Shown: piece after piece, positions 41,880 to 48,961 of the stretch
Layout of the letters: every line of letters starts with the position of its first letter
How positions within the stretch are numbered: position 1 is the stretch's first letter
Source of the DNA: an uncultured Oscillospiraceae bacterium
Lineage (GTDB): Bacteria > Bacillota > Clostridia > Oscillospirales > Ruminococcaceae
DNA length: 59,274 nucleotides
Reading direction: 5' to 3'
Assembly: GCA_910579545.1 (NCBI GenBank)
Contig: CAJTVI010000009.1
Coordinates: forward strand, 1-59,274
Program-made: the position numbers and the translations under genes
The notes under the pieces: model-generated
Database searches by the model: none
What the model was told of the DNA's origin: nothing
What the model saw: only the letters and a program-made list of their open reading frames with translations

Positions 41880-42428
41880 TTACTCCTTGTCAAGAGAACC
41901 CTTTTTGGCAATGGTCTTGGCGTAGGCCGCGGCCAGCAGGCCGCCCACGATAACGCTGGTAAGGATGTTGGCCACCGCCGCCATGGCCCCCTGCGAAAAG
42001 AGCTTTTCGATGGGCTCGGAGTAGATGACGATGTCCAGCACAGGGGCGATGCCGGCCCAGGCGATGAGGTGGGCCACTACGTTGGCGATCACAAAGGTGA
42101 TCATCTCTTTTTTGCCAAACTGCCCCTCAGACAGCTTGATGGACTTGGAGAGCAGGCCCATGGCCACCCCCACAAAGGCGGAGGCGATGATCCAGCTCCA
42201 CCAGGGGCTGCCGCCCCAGCTGAGGTCGATGAGGGTGTGGCCGATAAAGCCCACAAGCCCGCCGGCCACCGGGCCGTACAGCAAAGCCAGCAGGGCCAGC
42301 ACGGCGTACTGCAGGCTGATGTTGGTGTTGGGCACCGGGCTGGGGATGGCCACAAACCGGCCCACCACAAAGAAGAGGGCGGCGCCGATGCCAACGGCAA
42401 CCACAGTGGTTACGCTGTTCTTTTTCAT
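41880..42428 (-). CDS. ECF transporter S-component, UPF0397 family (annotated elsewhere as riboflavin-type)
   Basis: 182-aa integral membrane substrate-binding subunit. MKKNSVTTVVAVGIGAALFFVVGRF and IPSPVPNTNISLQYAVLALLA are diagnostic for UPF0397; about six helices. The family is commonly annotated as riboflavin transport, but substrate evidence is limited, and related loci were linked to thiamine precursors. No FMN or TPP riboswitch was recognised upstream. ATG follows AAAGGAGG with 9-nt spacing and a consensus promoter lies at 42468-42496. Leads the ECF operon with the ATPase and EcfT genes. Confidence 0.87.
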   Translation of the reverse strand: MKKNSVTTVVAVGIGAALFFVVGRFVAIPSPVPNTNISLQYAVLALLALLYGPVAGGLVGFIGHTLIDLSWGGSPWWSWIIASAFVGVAMGLLSKSIKLSEGQFGKKEMITFVIANVVAHLIAWAGIAPVLDIVIYSEPIEKLFSQGAMAAVANILTSVIVGGLLAAAYAKTIAKKGSLDKE

Positions 42429-42467
42429 GACAAAATTCCTCCTTTTTTTAAGGAAAATCACAAGGAT

Positions 42468-42496
42468 AGTATACGTTGCCCGCGATGCAATGTCAA
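42468..42496 (-). promoter_or_regulatory. Sigma-A promoter of the ECF operon
   Basis: Minus strand TTGACA (42491-42496), exactly 17 nt, TATACT (42468-42473). About 40 nt upstream of the S-component start, leaving a ~35-nt leader, too short for a riboswitch. Confidence 0.85.
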
Positions 42497-42593
42497 GAAA
42501 CGGCCCCGCTTTTTTGCGGCGGGGATGGCCGCGCGGGAAAGCGCCCTGCCGCGCGGAGCCGGGCCGGAGGCCACGCCCCAAAAGCCGCGCGGG

Positions 42594-42780
42594 TAAGGCG
42601 GCGGTGAGATAAGAAAACAAAGAATCCAAATCAAATTCGATCCACCGACCATTCGCTGGGCGGCTGTAGCCGCAAGGAAGGGAAGCGAAGGAATACTTGG
42701 TGTATTCCAAGCTTTCCTGACGCAGCGGATGCGGCTGACCAGTAGAATGGGGGGCTTTGCTTTCTTGTTGAACCGCCGCT
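42594..42780. repeat. Dispersed repeat R2, copy B, with attached folded sequence
   Basis: Bases 42594-42647 repeat 14153-14206 almost exactly. The following ~130 bp are new but strongly self-complementary: GGAATAC-TTGGT-GTATTCC (about 42692-42710) sits inside longer arms GGGAAGCGAA / AGCTTTCC and GGCGGCTGTAGCCGC / GCGGATGCGGCTG. The block fills most of the 378-nt gap 42429-42806, which has no gene. It may be a non-autonomous element or structured RNA. Confidence 0.7.
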
Positions 42781-42806
42781 AAAGCCGGGCCGCGCTGTTT
42801 TGGGGG

Positions 42807-43670
42807 CTACTGGCTGATCTTGAGGGACTGCCCATCGCTTACAAGGGTGATGTCGCCGTCCTTTGTCTCATACACCTCTATCCCGGCCTGCCGCAGCAGC
42901 GCGAGGGTCTGCGGCTCGGCGGGATTTTTTTGCGAGCAGCAGATGGCCGCGTACCGGGGCGCCGCGGCCGCCAGCAGCTCCTCCAGTGCGGGGTCGTACC
43001 GGCCGTGGTGGGGCAGCTTGATAAAATCGCAGGGCGCACAGCCCGGGCCGGCCAGCCATTCGCTGATCCGCCGGCCCTCGGCGTCCCCCATAAAGAGCAG
43101 CCGGTTTTGGCCGTGGGTCACCGTGACCACCAGCGAGAGGTCGTTGTCCTCCTCTGCCGGCGGGGCATCCGGGCCGCTGCCCGGCTGGTCTGCCGCCGGT
43201 TCCACCAGCAGCTGCGCCGGCCCCAGCGAAAGGGTCAGGGGCGAAACGAGCCGCTCGGGGGATACGCCCTTTTGCGCCAGCACCTCCAAAAAGGCGCGGT
43301 ACTCGGGGCGGGAGCCCTCGTAGTCCGGCAGCAGCACCCGGCCCAGCTCCAGCCGCCCGGCCAGGGCCGCCGCGCCCCCCACATGGTCTTTGTCAAAATG
43401 GGTGATGATCAGCAGGTCCACCCGCGCAATGCCCTGGGCCTGCAAAAAATCCGCCAGCTCCTCGCCGTCCTCGGTTTCTCCGGTGTCCAGCACCATTACG
43501 CCGTCCCCGGTTTCCAGCACGATGGCGTCCGCCTTGCCCACCTTTAAAAGGGTGACGCGCACAGCCGGGGCCCCGCCGCCCTGCGGCCCGTACAGCAAAA
43601 GTACCACGCCGACCAGCACCGCCAGCAGCAAAACGGCCCAGAGCCGCCTGTTCTGCAAAGCTGCCCGCAT
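42807..43670 (-). CDS. ComEC/Rec2-like MBL-fold hydrolase, membrane anchored
   Basis: 287 aa. One N-terminal membrane segment (about 10-26), then an exported MBL domain: VTLLKVGKADAIVLETGDGVMVLDTG, metal motif IITHFDKDHVGG, and LLFMGDAEGRRI, FIKLPHHGRYD, giving the D and H ligands. This resembles the C-terminal hydrolase domain of ComEC without its channel. Such stand-alone proteins are common in Firmicutes; exported nuclease or phosphodiesterase activity is inferred. ATG follows AAAAGGAGGGG. It stands alone, with the R2 element downstream. Confidence 0.82.
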   Translation of the reverse strand: MRAALQNRRLWAVLLLAVLVGVVLLLYGPQGGGAPAVRVTLLKVGKADAIVLETGDGVMVLDTGETEDGEELADFLQAQGIARVDLLIITHFDKDHVGGAAALAGRLELGRVLLPDYEGSRPEYRAFLEVLAQKGVSPERLVSPLTLSLGPAQLLVEPAADQPGSGPDAPPAEEDNDLSLVVTVTHGQNRLLFMGDAEGRRISEWLAGPGCAPCDFIKLPHHGRYDPALEELLAAAAPRYAAICCSQKNPAEPQTLALLRQAGIEVYETKDGDITLVSDGQSLKISQ

Positions 43671-43859
43671 GCCATCCCCTCCTTTTCTGCGTCCGGAACC
43701 GCCGGCTATTTATGCGCGGCAGGCCGCCCGCCGGGCCCCTGACCAGATTATACCGGCAAGGGCCGGGGTGCGTCAAGGCGGCCTTGCCGCGCCTTGCAAT
43801 CCGCCGGGCAGCCGGGTATGATAGGAGGTGGAAAAGCATTTTTTGACCGTGCCGCGGCC

Positions 43860-43878
43860 CCGCAACCGCCGGTTGCGG
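43860..43878. promoter_or_regulatory. Inverted repeat upstream of the XRE regulator
   Basis: CCGCAACC-GCC-GGTTGCGG, a perfect 8-bp inverted repeat 70 nt before the XRE gene, within the 277-nt gap 43671-43947. A candidate operator for autoregulation; no clear promoter hexamers were found with it. Confidence 0.4.
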
Positions 43879-43947
43879 AATTTCCAGCGGCCGTTGGTAG
43901 CCTGCCACGGCATTTTGCGGTAGGATACTGGCAAGGAGGGAAAGCGG

Positions 43948-44487
43948 ATGCTGGCTGAAAACCTATACGCGCTCAGGCACAAAAGCGGGCTGTCGCAGGA
44001 GCAGCTTGCCGAAAAAATTGGCGTATCCCGCCAGGCGATCTCCAAATGGGAGACCGGCGCCTCGGCGCCTGACCTGGAAAAGCTGCGGGCCCTGAGCGAA
44101 TGCTTTGGGGTCACGCTGGACCAGCTTGCGGGCGGCGGGGCGGCAAAGGCGCAGCCGGGCGGGCCCGCCTGTGCCGGGGCGGATACCCCGCCGGACGAGG
44201 CAGAGCATGCGCCGCCCGCCCCCCGCGCCGATGCGGCGGCGGGCGGCGCAAACCACACCGGGGCGCAGCCCGCCCCCCGCGATGCAGGCCAAAGCCGGCT
44301 TGGCGTTTTTTTGTGCGCCGCGGGCGCGGTGTGCCTGGTTTTGTTCGGGCTTTTAAGCCTGGCCACCCCCTCGCTTGCCGAGGGGGTGAGCGAATCGTCC
44401 ACGGTCACCCTGAACGGCGCCGGCATCCTCCTTGCCCTGTGTTTGCTGCTGATGGCGGCGGGGCTTGTGCTGATCTTTAAAAAGTAA
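43948..44487 (+). CDS. XRE-family transcriptional regulator with C-terminal membrane segments
   Basis: 179 aa. Residues 1-62 are a Cro/CI-type helix-turn-helix (NLYALRHKSGLSQEQLAEKI, GVSRQAISKWETGAS), very close to many Firmicute XRE proteins. A Pro/Ala-rich linker of ~50 residues leads to two hydrophobic segments (about 115-135 and 152-175). Such regulators may sense membrane or cell-wall stress. ATG follows AAGGAGG with 8-nt spacing. The next gene (44500-44736) starts 12 nt later, likely a co-expressed small membrane partner. Confidence 0.87.
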   Translation: MLAENLYALRHKSGLSQEQLAEKIGVSRQAISKWETGASAPDLEKLRALSECFGVTLDQLAGGGAAKAQPGGPACAGADTPPDEAEHAPPAPRADAAAGGANHTGAQPAPRDAGQSRLGVFLCAAGAVCLVLFGLLSLATPSLAEGVSESSTVTLNGAGILLALCLLLMAAGLVLIFKK

Positions 44488-44499
44488 GGAGGTTTTTTT

Positions 44500-44736
44500 A
44501 TGAAGGATCCCCGGCGGCTGGCCCGGCTGTTTGCCGCGCTGGCGGTACTGCTTTCGGACGTGATGTGCGCCGCGGTCGCCTACAACTACTGCGCCCTCGA
44601 GTGGGGCGGGCGGTACGCGGGGTACAGCGCCCCGGCCAGCGTCGCCTTTTTGCTCTGCATCCCCTATGGGGCGGGCATCGCGCTGTGCGCCGCGGCGGCC
44701 TGGCTGTTCTGCAAAAAGGCCCAAAAGGGCCTGTGA
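44500..44736 (+). CDS. Small membrane protein, unknown function
   Basis: 78 aa with two hydrophobic segments (about 8-30 and 46-70) and a basic C-terminal tail KKAQKGL. It follows the XRE regulator by 12 nt with a strong AAGGAGG ribosome site and precedes a strong terminator, so the two form a bicistronic unit. No family recognised; the number and spacing of helices resemble those of the regulator's own C-terminus. Confidence 0.72.
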   Translation: MKDPRRLARLFAALAVLLSDVMCAAVAYNYCALEWGGRYAGYSAPASVAFLLCIPYGAGIALCAAAAWLFCKKAQKGL

Positions 44737-44771
44737 CAGCGCCCTGAAGAGGGCCGCCAGAGCATACGAAA

Positions 44772-44809
44772 AGCCGGGCAGGAACCACGCCTGCCCGGCT
44801 CTGTTTTTT
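44772..44809. terminator. Strong Rho-independent terminator, probably bidirectional
   Basis: Perfect 11-bp stem AGCCGGGCAGG / CCTGCCCGGCT with a 7-nt loop, then CTGTTTTTT to the right and TTTTC to the left. It ends the XRE operon and likely the opposing gene at 44862-45473. Confidence 0.88.
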
Positions 44810-44861
44810 GCGTTTTGGGGCCTCCCCCGCGCCGGTGCTGCCAGCGCAGGGGGGCAAGCCG

Positions 44862-45473
44862 TCAAACGGGGTCGCTCTCGTCCGGCTGTTCGGGCGCGGG
44901 GGCCTCGGGGGCTTCAAGGGTTTCGGGCTCCTCGGGCTCCTCGCCGTCCTCGTCCTCCTCCGCCGCAAAGCGGGCGGCCACGGCGTTCATGGCGTCCCGG
45001 CCCTTCTGCATCATGACCGGCGCTTCCTCGCGCACCTTGTCGGCCACCGCGCCGGCCGCGTCGGCCACCGCCCTGCCCGCGCCCGCCAGAGCGGCGCCAA
45101 GGCCCTCGGTGTCCACGCCCGCCTTTTGGGCCGCGTCGGTCACCGCGTCTTTTACCCGCAGGCCGGCTTCCTTTGCCTTTTCGCCCGCGCTGGCCAGCGC
45201 GCTGCCGGCCGCCTCCAACACGGCGGCGGCCCGGTCGGCCGGCTCCTCAGCCTCTTCGGCCTCCGGTTCGGCGTCCTCCGGCTCGTCAGACGAGACCACC
45301 CGCAGCTCGGGGTGCTCGCCCTCGGCCAGGGGCTCCTGCTCGTTCAGGACCTCGTCCTCCCCATCAAGCAGTTCTTCCTCGTCCTGCGAGAGCTTTTTTT
45401 CGATGGCTTTTGCCGCAACGGCGGCAGCGCCGGCCGCCACGCCGATGCCCAGCAGTTTTGACCAAAAACTCAT
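44862..45473 (-). CDS. Acidic, alanine-rich protein with amphipathic repeats, unknown function
   Basis: 203 aa. A short N-terminal hydrophobic stretch (MSFWSKLLGIGVAAGAAAVAAKA) is followed by an acidic region (about 28-80, rich in Glu/Asp), a helical Ala/Lys/Asp region (80-160: AGEKAKEAGLRVKDAVTDAA, AGAGRAVADAAGAVADKV) reminiscent of LEA-type or apolipoprotein-like 11-residue repeats, and another acidic tail ending PEQPDESDPV. Predicted extended or membrane-surface protein. It opens 160 nt from the T-box promoter region on the opposite strand. No function assigned. Confidence 0.7.
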   Translation of the reverse strand: MSFWSKLLGIGVAAGAAAVAAKAIEKKLSQDEEELLDGEDEVLNEQEPLAEGEHPELRVVSSDEPEDAEPEAEEAEEPADRAAAVLEAAGSALASAGEKAKEAGLRVKDAVTDAAQKAGVDTEGLGAALAGAGRAVADAAGAVADKVREEAPVMMQKGRDAMNAVAARFAAEEDEDGEEPEEPETLEAPEAPAPEQPDESDPV

Positions 45474-45633
45474 GGTTGCATTTCTCCTTTCAGTGTGCGG
45501 CCGCCGCTTAAATAGGGCCGCCGCTCTGTGCCCGCCGTGCGCTGACGCAAGGCGCGCGCCGCCGGATTTTTCTTTATCATACTACCATCCGGCGCAAAAA
45601 TCCAGTGGCTTTGGTATTGTTTACAATTTGTTC

Positions 45634-45662
45634 TTGACAAATTCGACACCTGTCGCTATGAT
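45634..45662 (+). promoter_or_regulatory. Sigma-A promoter of the methionine transporter operon
   Basis: TTGACA (45634-45639), exactly 17 nt, TATGAT (45657-45662). Transcription would start near 45669, directly ahead of the T-box stem I. Confidence 0.88.
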
Positions 45663-45668
45663 AGGGAT

Positions 45669-45980
45669 GATATCCTTGAAACCGACGTGGAAGAGAAGAG
45701 TAGGTTTTCGGCATTGGCCCCTGCAAGAGAGCCCGGCGGGTGGAAACGGGCGGGGTACAGGAAACCGAACATGGCCTCTGAGTTGCGCGGGCGAGGGGCA
45801 GGAGCCCTAAACCTGCGACGGGTGCGCCCGTTACCGCGCCAGGCTGTAACCGCCGCCCCCTTGGGGTGCCGCGCCGCAGCTGCAAAGGCCGCCCCCGCGA
45901 GGGTGCGGCAAACCAAGGTGGTACCGCGGGTTTTTTCGCCCGCCCTTGTTTTTGCAGGCAAGGGCGGGCGTTTTGTTTTG
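45669..45980 (+). ncRNA. T-box leader, methionine specific, with transcription terminator
   Basis: The ~310-nt leader has a GGAAGAGAAGAGTAGG stem I start. A candidate specifier loop GAAC-ATG-GCC (about 45763-45773) gives the methionine codon. The conserved T-box element AAGGTGGTACCGCG is at 45915-45928. A terminator stem (CGCCCGCCCTTG at 45937-45948 with CAAGGGCGGGCG at 45959-45970) is followed by TTTTGTTTTG. Uncharged tRNA-Met would favour the antiterminator and turn on the ABC transporter downstream. The T-box and terminator are unambiguous; the specifier is read by eye. Confidence 0.93.
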
Positions 45981-46053
45981 CGCCGGCCCAACCAAGAGCG
46001 CCCCCCTTTTGCGGGGCGGCAGCCCCCGAGCAAAGGAGCACTGAATACAGTAT

Positions 46054-46833
46054 ATGATCGAGATCAAACACCTGACCAAGATTTTCCGGGACGCCTCGGG
46101 CGAGGTGGTGGCCCTGCGGGACGCCTCGGCCGTGATCGAGGATGGGGACATTTTTGGCATTATTGGCATGAGCGGCGCGGGCAAAAGCACCCTGCTGCGC
46201 TGTTTGTGCCTATTGGAGGAGCCCACCGAGGGCGAGGTGCTGCTGGATGGGCAGAGCCTTTCGAGCCTTAAGGGCGAGGCCCGCCGGGCCGCCCACCGCC
46301 AGATGGGGGTGGTGTTCCAGGGGTACAACCTGCTGATGCAGAAGACGGTGGCCGAAAACGTGGCCTTCCCCTTAAAATTGGAACGCAGATACGACAAGGC
46401 CGCGGTGGCCGCCCGGGTGGCCGAGCTGCTGGAGCTGGTGGGCCTTGCGGACAAGGCGGCCAGCTACCCCAGCCAGCTTTCGGGCGGGCAGAAGCAGCGG
46501 GTGGCGATCGCCCGGGCGCTGGCCGCCCGGCCGCGGGTGCTGCTGTGCGACGAGCCCACCAGCGCGCTGGACCCGCTGACCACCCGGGCCATGCTGCGCC
46601 TGCTGAAGGACATCAACGCAAAGCTTGGGGTCACCATCGTGATCATCACCCATGAACTGGCGGTGGTGCGCAGCATCTGCAACCGGGTGACCGTGATCGA
46701 CGCCAGCCGGTTTGTGGAGACCGGCGACGTGTACGAGGTGTTCAACAACCCCCGCAGCGAGATCACCCGGATGCTGCTGGGCGGCGTTTTGGCGGACGAG
46801 CAGGGAGAACGGGAGGGCGCGCAGAATGGCTGA
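46054..46833 (+). CDS. metN: Methionine ABC transporter ATP-binding protein MetN, short form
   Basis: 259-aa ATPase. Walker A GMSGAGKSTLLRCL, Q-loop VVFQGYNLLM, signature QLSGGQKQRVAIARAL, Walker B VLLCDEPTSALDP and switch His IITHELAV. It ends soon after VFNNPRSEITRMLLG, so the ~90-residue C-terminal NIL/C2 domain that lets methionine inhibit transport in E. coli MetN (343 aa) is absent. AAAGGAG is about 15 nt from the ATG. Overlaps metI by 8 nt. Substrate assignment rests on the T-box and on MetI/MetQ downstream. Confidence 0.9.
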   Translation: MIEIKHLTKIFRDASGEVVALRDASAVIEDGDIFGIIGMSGAGKSTLLRCLCLLEEPTEGEVLLDGQSLSSLKGEARRAAHRQMGVVFQGYNLLMQKTVAENVAFPLKLERRYDKAAVAARVAELLELVGLADKAASYPSQLSGGQKQRVAIARALAARPRVLLCDEPTSALDPLTTRAMLRLLKDINAKLGVTIVIITHELAVVRSICNRVTVIDASRFVETGDVYEVFNNPRSEITRMLLGGVLADEQGEREGAQNG

Positions 46834-47494
46834 GTTTTTTGCAAAATATTCGGTGCTGCTGGGCGAGGGTATTCTGGAGACCCTGTATATGACCCTGGTG
46901 CCCACCCTGTTTGCCTACCTGCTGGGGCTGCCCATGGGGGTGCTGCTTACCGTGACCAAGGCCGGCGGGGTGCGCCCCGCGCCCCGGTTTAACGCGGTGT
47001 TTGGCTGGGTGGTAAACATCCTGCGCAGCCTGCCGTTTATGATTTTGATGATCTTTATCATCCCCTTTACCCGGCTGATCGCGGGCACCAGCATCGGGGC
47101 TGCCGCCGCCTGCGTACCGCTGACCATTGCCGCCGCCCCCTTTGTGGCCCGGATGGTGGAGCAGAGCCTGGAGGAGATCGACGCGGGGGTGGTGGAGGCC
47201 GCCCGCTGCATGGGGGCCACCGATCTGCAGATCGTGACCCGGGTGCTGCTGGTGGAGAGCGTGCCCAGCCTTTTGCGCGGGCTTTCGATCAGCACCATTA
47301 CCCTGCTGGGCTATACCGCCATTACCGGCGCGGTGGGCGCGGGGGGGCTGGGCAACATCGCCTTCCGGTTTGGGTACCAGCGCTACCAGGACGACGTGAT
47401 GTATGTAACGGTGGTGCTGCTGATTTTGCTGGTGTGCATCATCCAGGCCATCTTTAACCGGCTGGCCTCCCGCGCCGACAAGCGCAACCGGTAA
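46826..47494 (+). CDS. metI: Methionine ABC transporter permease MetI
   Basis: 222-aa inner-membrane permease with about five helices. The start MAEFFAKYSVLLGEGILETLYM has GGGAGG upstream and lies inside the end of metN. The coupling EAA-loop reads EEIDAGVVEAARCMGATDLQIVTRVLL; GYTAITGAVGAGGLGNIAFRFGYQRYQ is strongly conserved in MetI/MetP proteins. Length matches the family (217 aa in E. coli). Confidence 0.93.
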   Translation: MAEFFAKYSVLLGEGILETLYMTLVPTLFAYLLGLPMGVLLTVTKAGGVRPAPRFNAVFGWVVNILRSLPFMILMIFIIPFTRLIAGTSIGAAAACVPLTIAAAPFVARMVEQSLEEIDAGVVEAARCMGATDLQIVTRVLLVESVPSLLRGLSISTITLLGYTAITGAVGAGGLGNIAFRFGYQRYQDDVMYVTVVLLILLVCIIQAIFNRLASRADKRNR

Positions 47495-47606
47495 ACCTTA
47501 TTTTGCCTTTTAAGCCGCCGTCCTGGCGGCTTTGGGCAGCGGCCTTTCACCGCTGAATATAAAAAATGGGCGCAAAGCGCCCAGGAAAGTATGGAGGGAA
47601 TATAAG

Positions 47607-48434
47607 ATGAAAAAGGCATTTGCATGGGTTCTGGCGCTGGCGCTGGTACTGGCGCTGGCGGGCTGCGGCGGCGGCTCGGGCTACAAGATCGGCATCCCGG
47701 CCGACGCCACCAACGGCGCGCGGGCGCTGCTGCTGCTGGAGGCGCAGGGCATTTTGACCATGAAGGAGGGGGTGGGCCTTGCCGCCACCGAGCAGGACAT
47801 TGCCGAAAACCCCTACAAGGTGGAGATCGTGGCCATGGAGGCCGCCAACCTGCCGGCCAGCCTGCCCGACCTTGACCTGGCGGTGATCAACGGCAACTAC
47901 GCCAGCGGCGCGGGCATCGGCGATTCGGTGCTGGTAACCGAGGACGCCGAGAGCGTGGCCGCCCAGACCTACGGCAACATCCTGGCCGTAAAGCGTGGGC
48001 GCGAAAACGAGCCGGCCATCCAGGCGCTGCTGGCCGTGCTGATGAGCAAGGACGTGCAGGACTGGATCGCCGCAAACTACAACGGCATCGTGATGCCGAT
48101 GGGCGCGCAGGAACTGACCATCCCCGAGATCGGCTCGCCGGTCACCCTCAAGGTGGGCGCCTCGCCCAGCCCCCACGCCGAGATTTTGGAGTATGCCAAG
48201 CCGATTTTGGCCGAGCACAACGTGACCCTGGACATTGTGGAGTTTGACGATTATGTGATGCCCAACACCGGCGTGGAGGACGGCTCGCTGGACGCCAACT
48301 ACTTCCAGCACCAGCCGTATCTCGACGACTTTAACGCCGAGCAGGGCACCCACATTGCCAGCGTGGGCGTGGTGCACTACGAGCCGATGGGCCTGTACCC
48401 CGGCAAGACCACGAGCCTTGACTTTGTAAAGTAA
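47607..48434 (+). CDS. metQ: Methionine-binding lipoprotein MetQ (NlpA family)
   Basis: 275 aa. Signal peptide MKKAFAWVLALALVLALAGC with lipobox LAGC, so lipid-anchored on the outer membrane face of the cell. The mature protein is a type-II-like binding protein, yet the halves appear out of the usual order. Residues ~25-150 look like the usual C-terminal portion (AVINGNYASGAGI, ILAVKRGRENEPAIQALLAVL), followed by VKLGASPSPHAEIL-type N-terminal family motifs (VGASPSPHAEILEYAKPIL, VEFDDYVMPN, DANYFQHQPYLDDFN). This suggests a circular permutation or partial duplication, with the second copy cut short at SLDFVK. GGAGGG precedes the ATG. Confidence 0.88.
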   Translation: MKKAFAWVLALALVLALAGCGGGSGYKIGIPADATNGARALLLLEAQGILTMKEGVGLAATEQDIAENPYKVEIVAMEAANLPASLPDLDLAVINGNYASGAGIGDSVLVTEDAESVAAQTYGNILAVKRGRENEPAIQALLAVLMSKDVQDWIAANYNGIVMPMGAQELTIPEIGSPVTLKVGASPSPHAEILEYAKPILAEHNVTLDIVEFDDYVMPNTGVEDGSLDANYFQHQPYLDDFNAEQGTHIASVGVVHYEPMGLYPGKTTSLDFVK

Positions 48435-48450
48435 GCTTTTGCGCGGTTCC

Positions 48451-48484
48451 GGCCGCCCCCGCAAAATGCGGGGGCGGCCTTTTT
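48451..48484 (+). terminator. Terminator of the metNIQ operon
   Basis: 13-bp perfect stem GGCCGCCCCCGCA / TGCGGGGGCGGCC with an AAA loop, followed by TTTTT. Confidence 0.92.
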
Positions 48485-48496
48485 GCCCGGGCGGCC

Positions 48497-48570
48497 GGGT
48501 GCGTGGGAGCAGTCTCTCAAGGCAACAGGACCCCTGCCCCGAAAGCCTTTCGAGACTCTCCCCCACCCCC
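48497..48570. repeat. Dispersed hairpin repeat R1, copy 3
   Basis: Outer arms GGGTGCG and CACCCCC; inner part identical to copy 1 (AGTCTCTCAAGGC, CAACAGGACCCCTGCC, GCCTTTCGAGACT). Located 13 nt past the metNIQ terminator, same orientation as copies 1 and 2. The downstream ~40 bp resemble those after copy 2. Confidence 0.85.
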
Positions 48571-48625
48571 GGCCTTAGCCCCCTAAAACTCCTTGAAATG
48601 GACGCTCCCCGGGCGGCCCGCGGCC

Positions 48626-48654
48626 TTGACACCGGGGGCAAAAGGGCTTATCCT
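48626..48654 (+). promoter_or_regulatory. Promoter upstream of the small membrane protein and SUF-like genes
   Basis: TTGACA (48626-48631), exactly 17 nt, TATCCT (48649-48654), 67 nt before the next start codon. Good -35, fair -10. Confidence 0.7.
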
Positions 48655-48721
48655 ATGAACGGATGTTCCTATGCAATAAAACGCGCCTGCCGGGCGGGTG
48701 CGGCGGGCAGGAGGTGCGGCA

Positions 48722-48889
48722 ATGAAGCTGATCATTGAGGGGATCGCCCTGTTCCTTTTTGTGGCCATCCTGAGCGCCGTCGACCTGGCAATCGAGGAAG
48801 GCAGCGGGGGGTACCTTGTGTGGGTACTGGTGTTTATTGTGCTGATCGCGCTGCTGTTTAGGTTCCTTCGCTGGTGGAAGGACCTGTAA
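48722..48889 (+). CDS. Small membrane protein, unknown function
   Basis: 55 aa with two hydrophobic segments (MKLIIEGIALFLFVAILSAV and YLVWVLVFIVLIALLFRF), ending in the basic WWKDL. ATG at 48722 follows AGGAGG with 7-nt spacing; an upstream in-frame Met is before the ribosome site. It lies in the same direction as, and 72 nt before, the SufC-like gene and probably shares the promoter at 48626. No family recognised. Confidence 0.68.
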   Translation: MKLIIEGIALFLFVAILSAVDLAIEEGSGGYLVWVLVFIVLIALLFRFLRWWKDL

Positions 48890-48961
48890 AAAACGGCCCG
48901 GGAGCTTGCACAGAAGGGGCCGCGGCGCACCGGCGCTGCGGGATAAGGAGGGACCGGCCCA

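Noticed and set aside
42429..42806. Possible FMN or TPP riboswitch upstream of the ECF S-component
   Set aside because: The consensus promoter at 42468-42496 leaves only about 35 nt of leader, and no conserved RFN or THI motifs are visible. The folded sequence in the gap lies upstream of that promoter and belongs to repeat R2.
42807..43670. ComEC competence channel
   Set aside because: Only one membrane segment and the hydrolase domain are present; the multi-helix channel region is absent.
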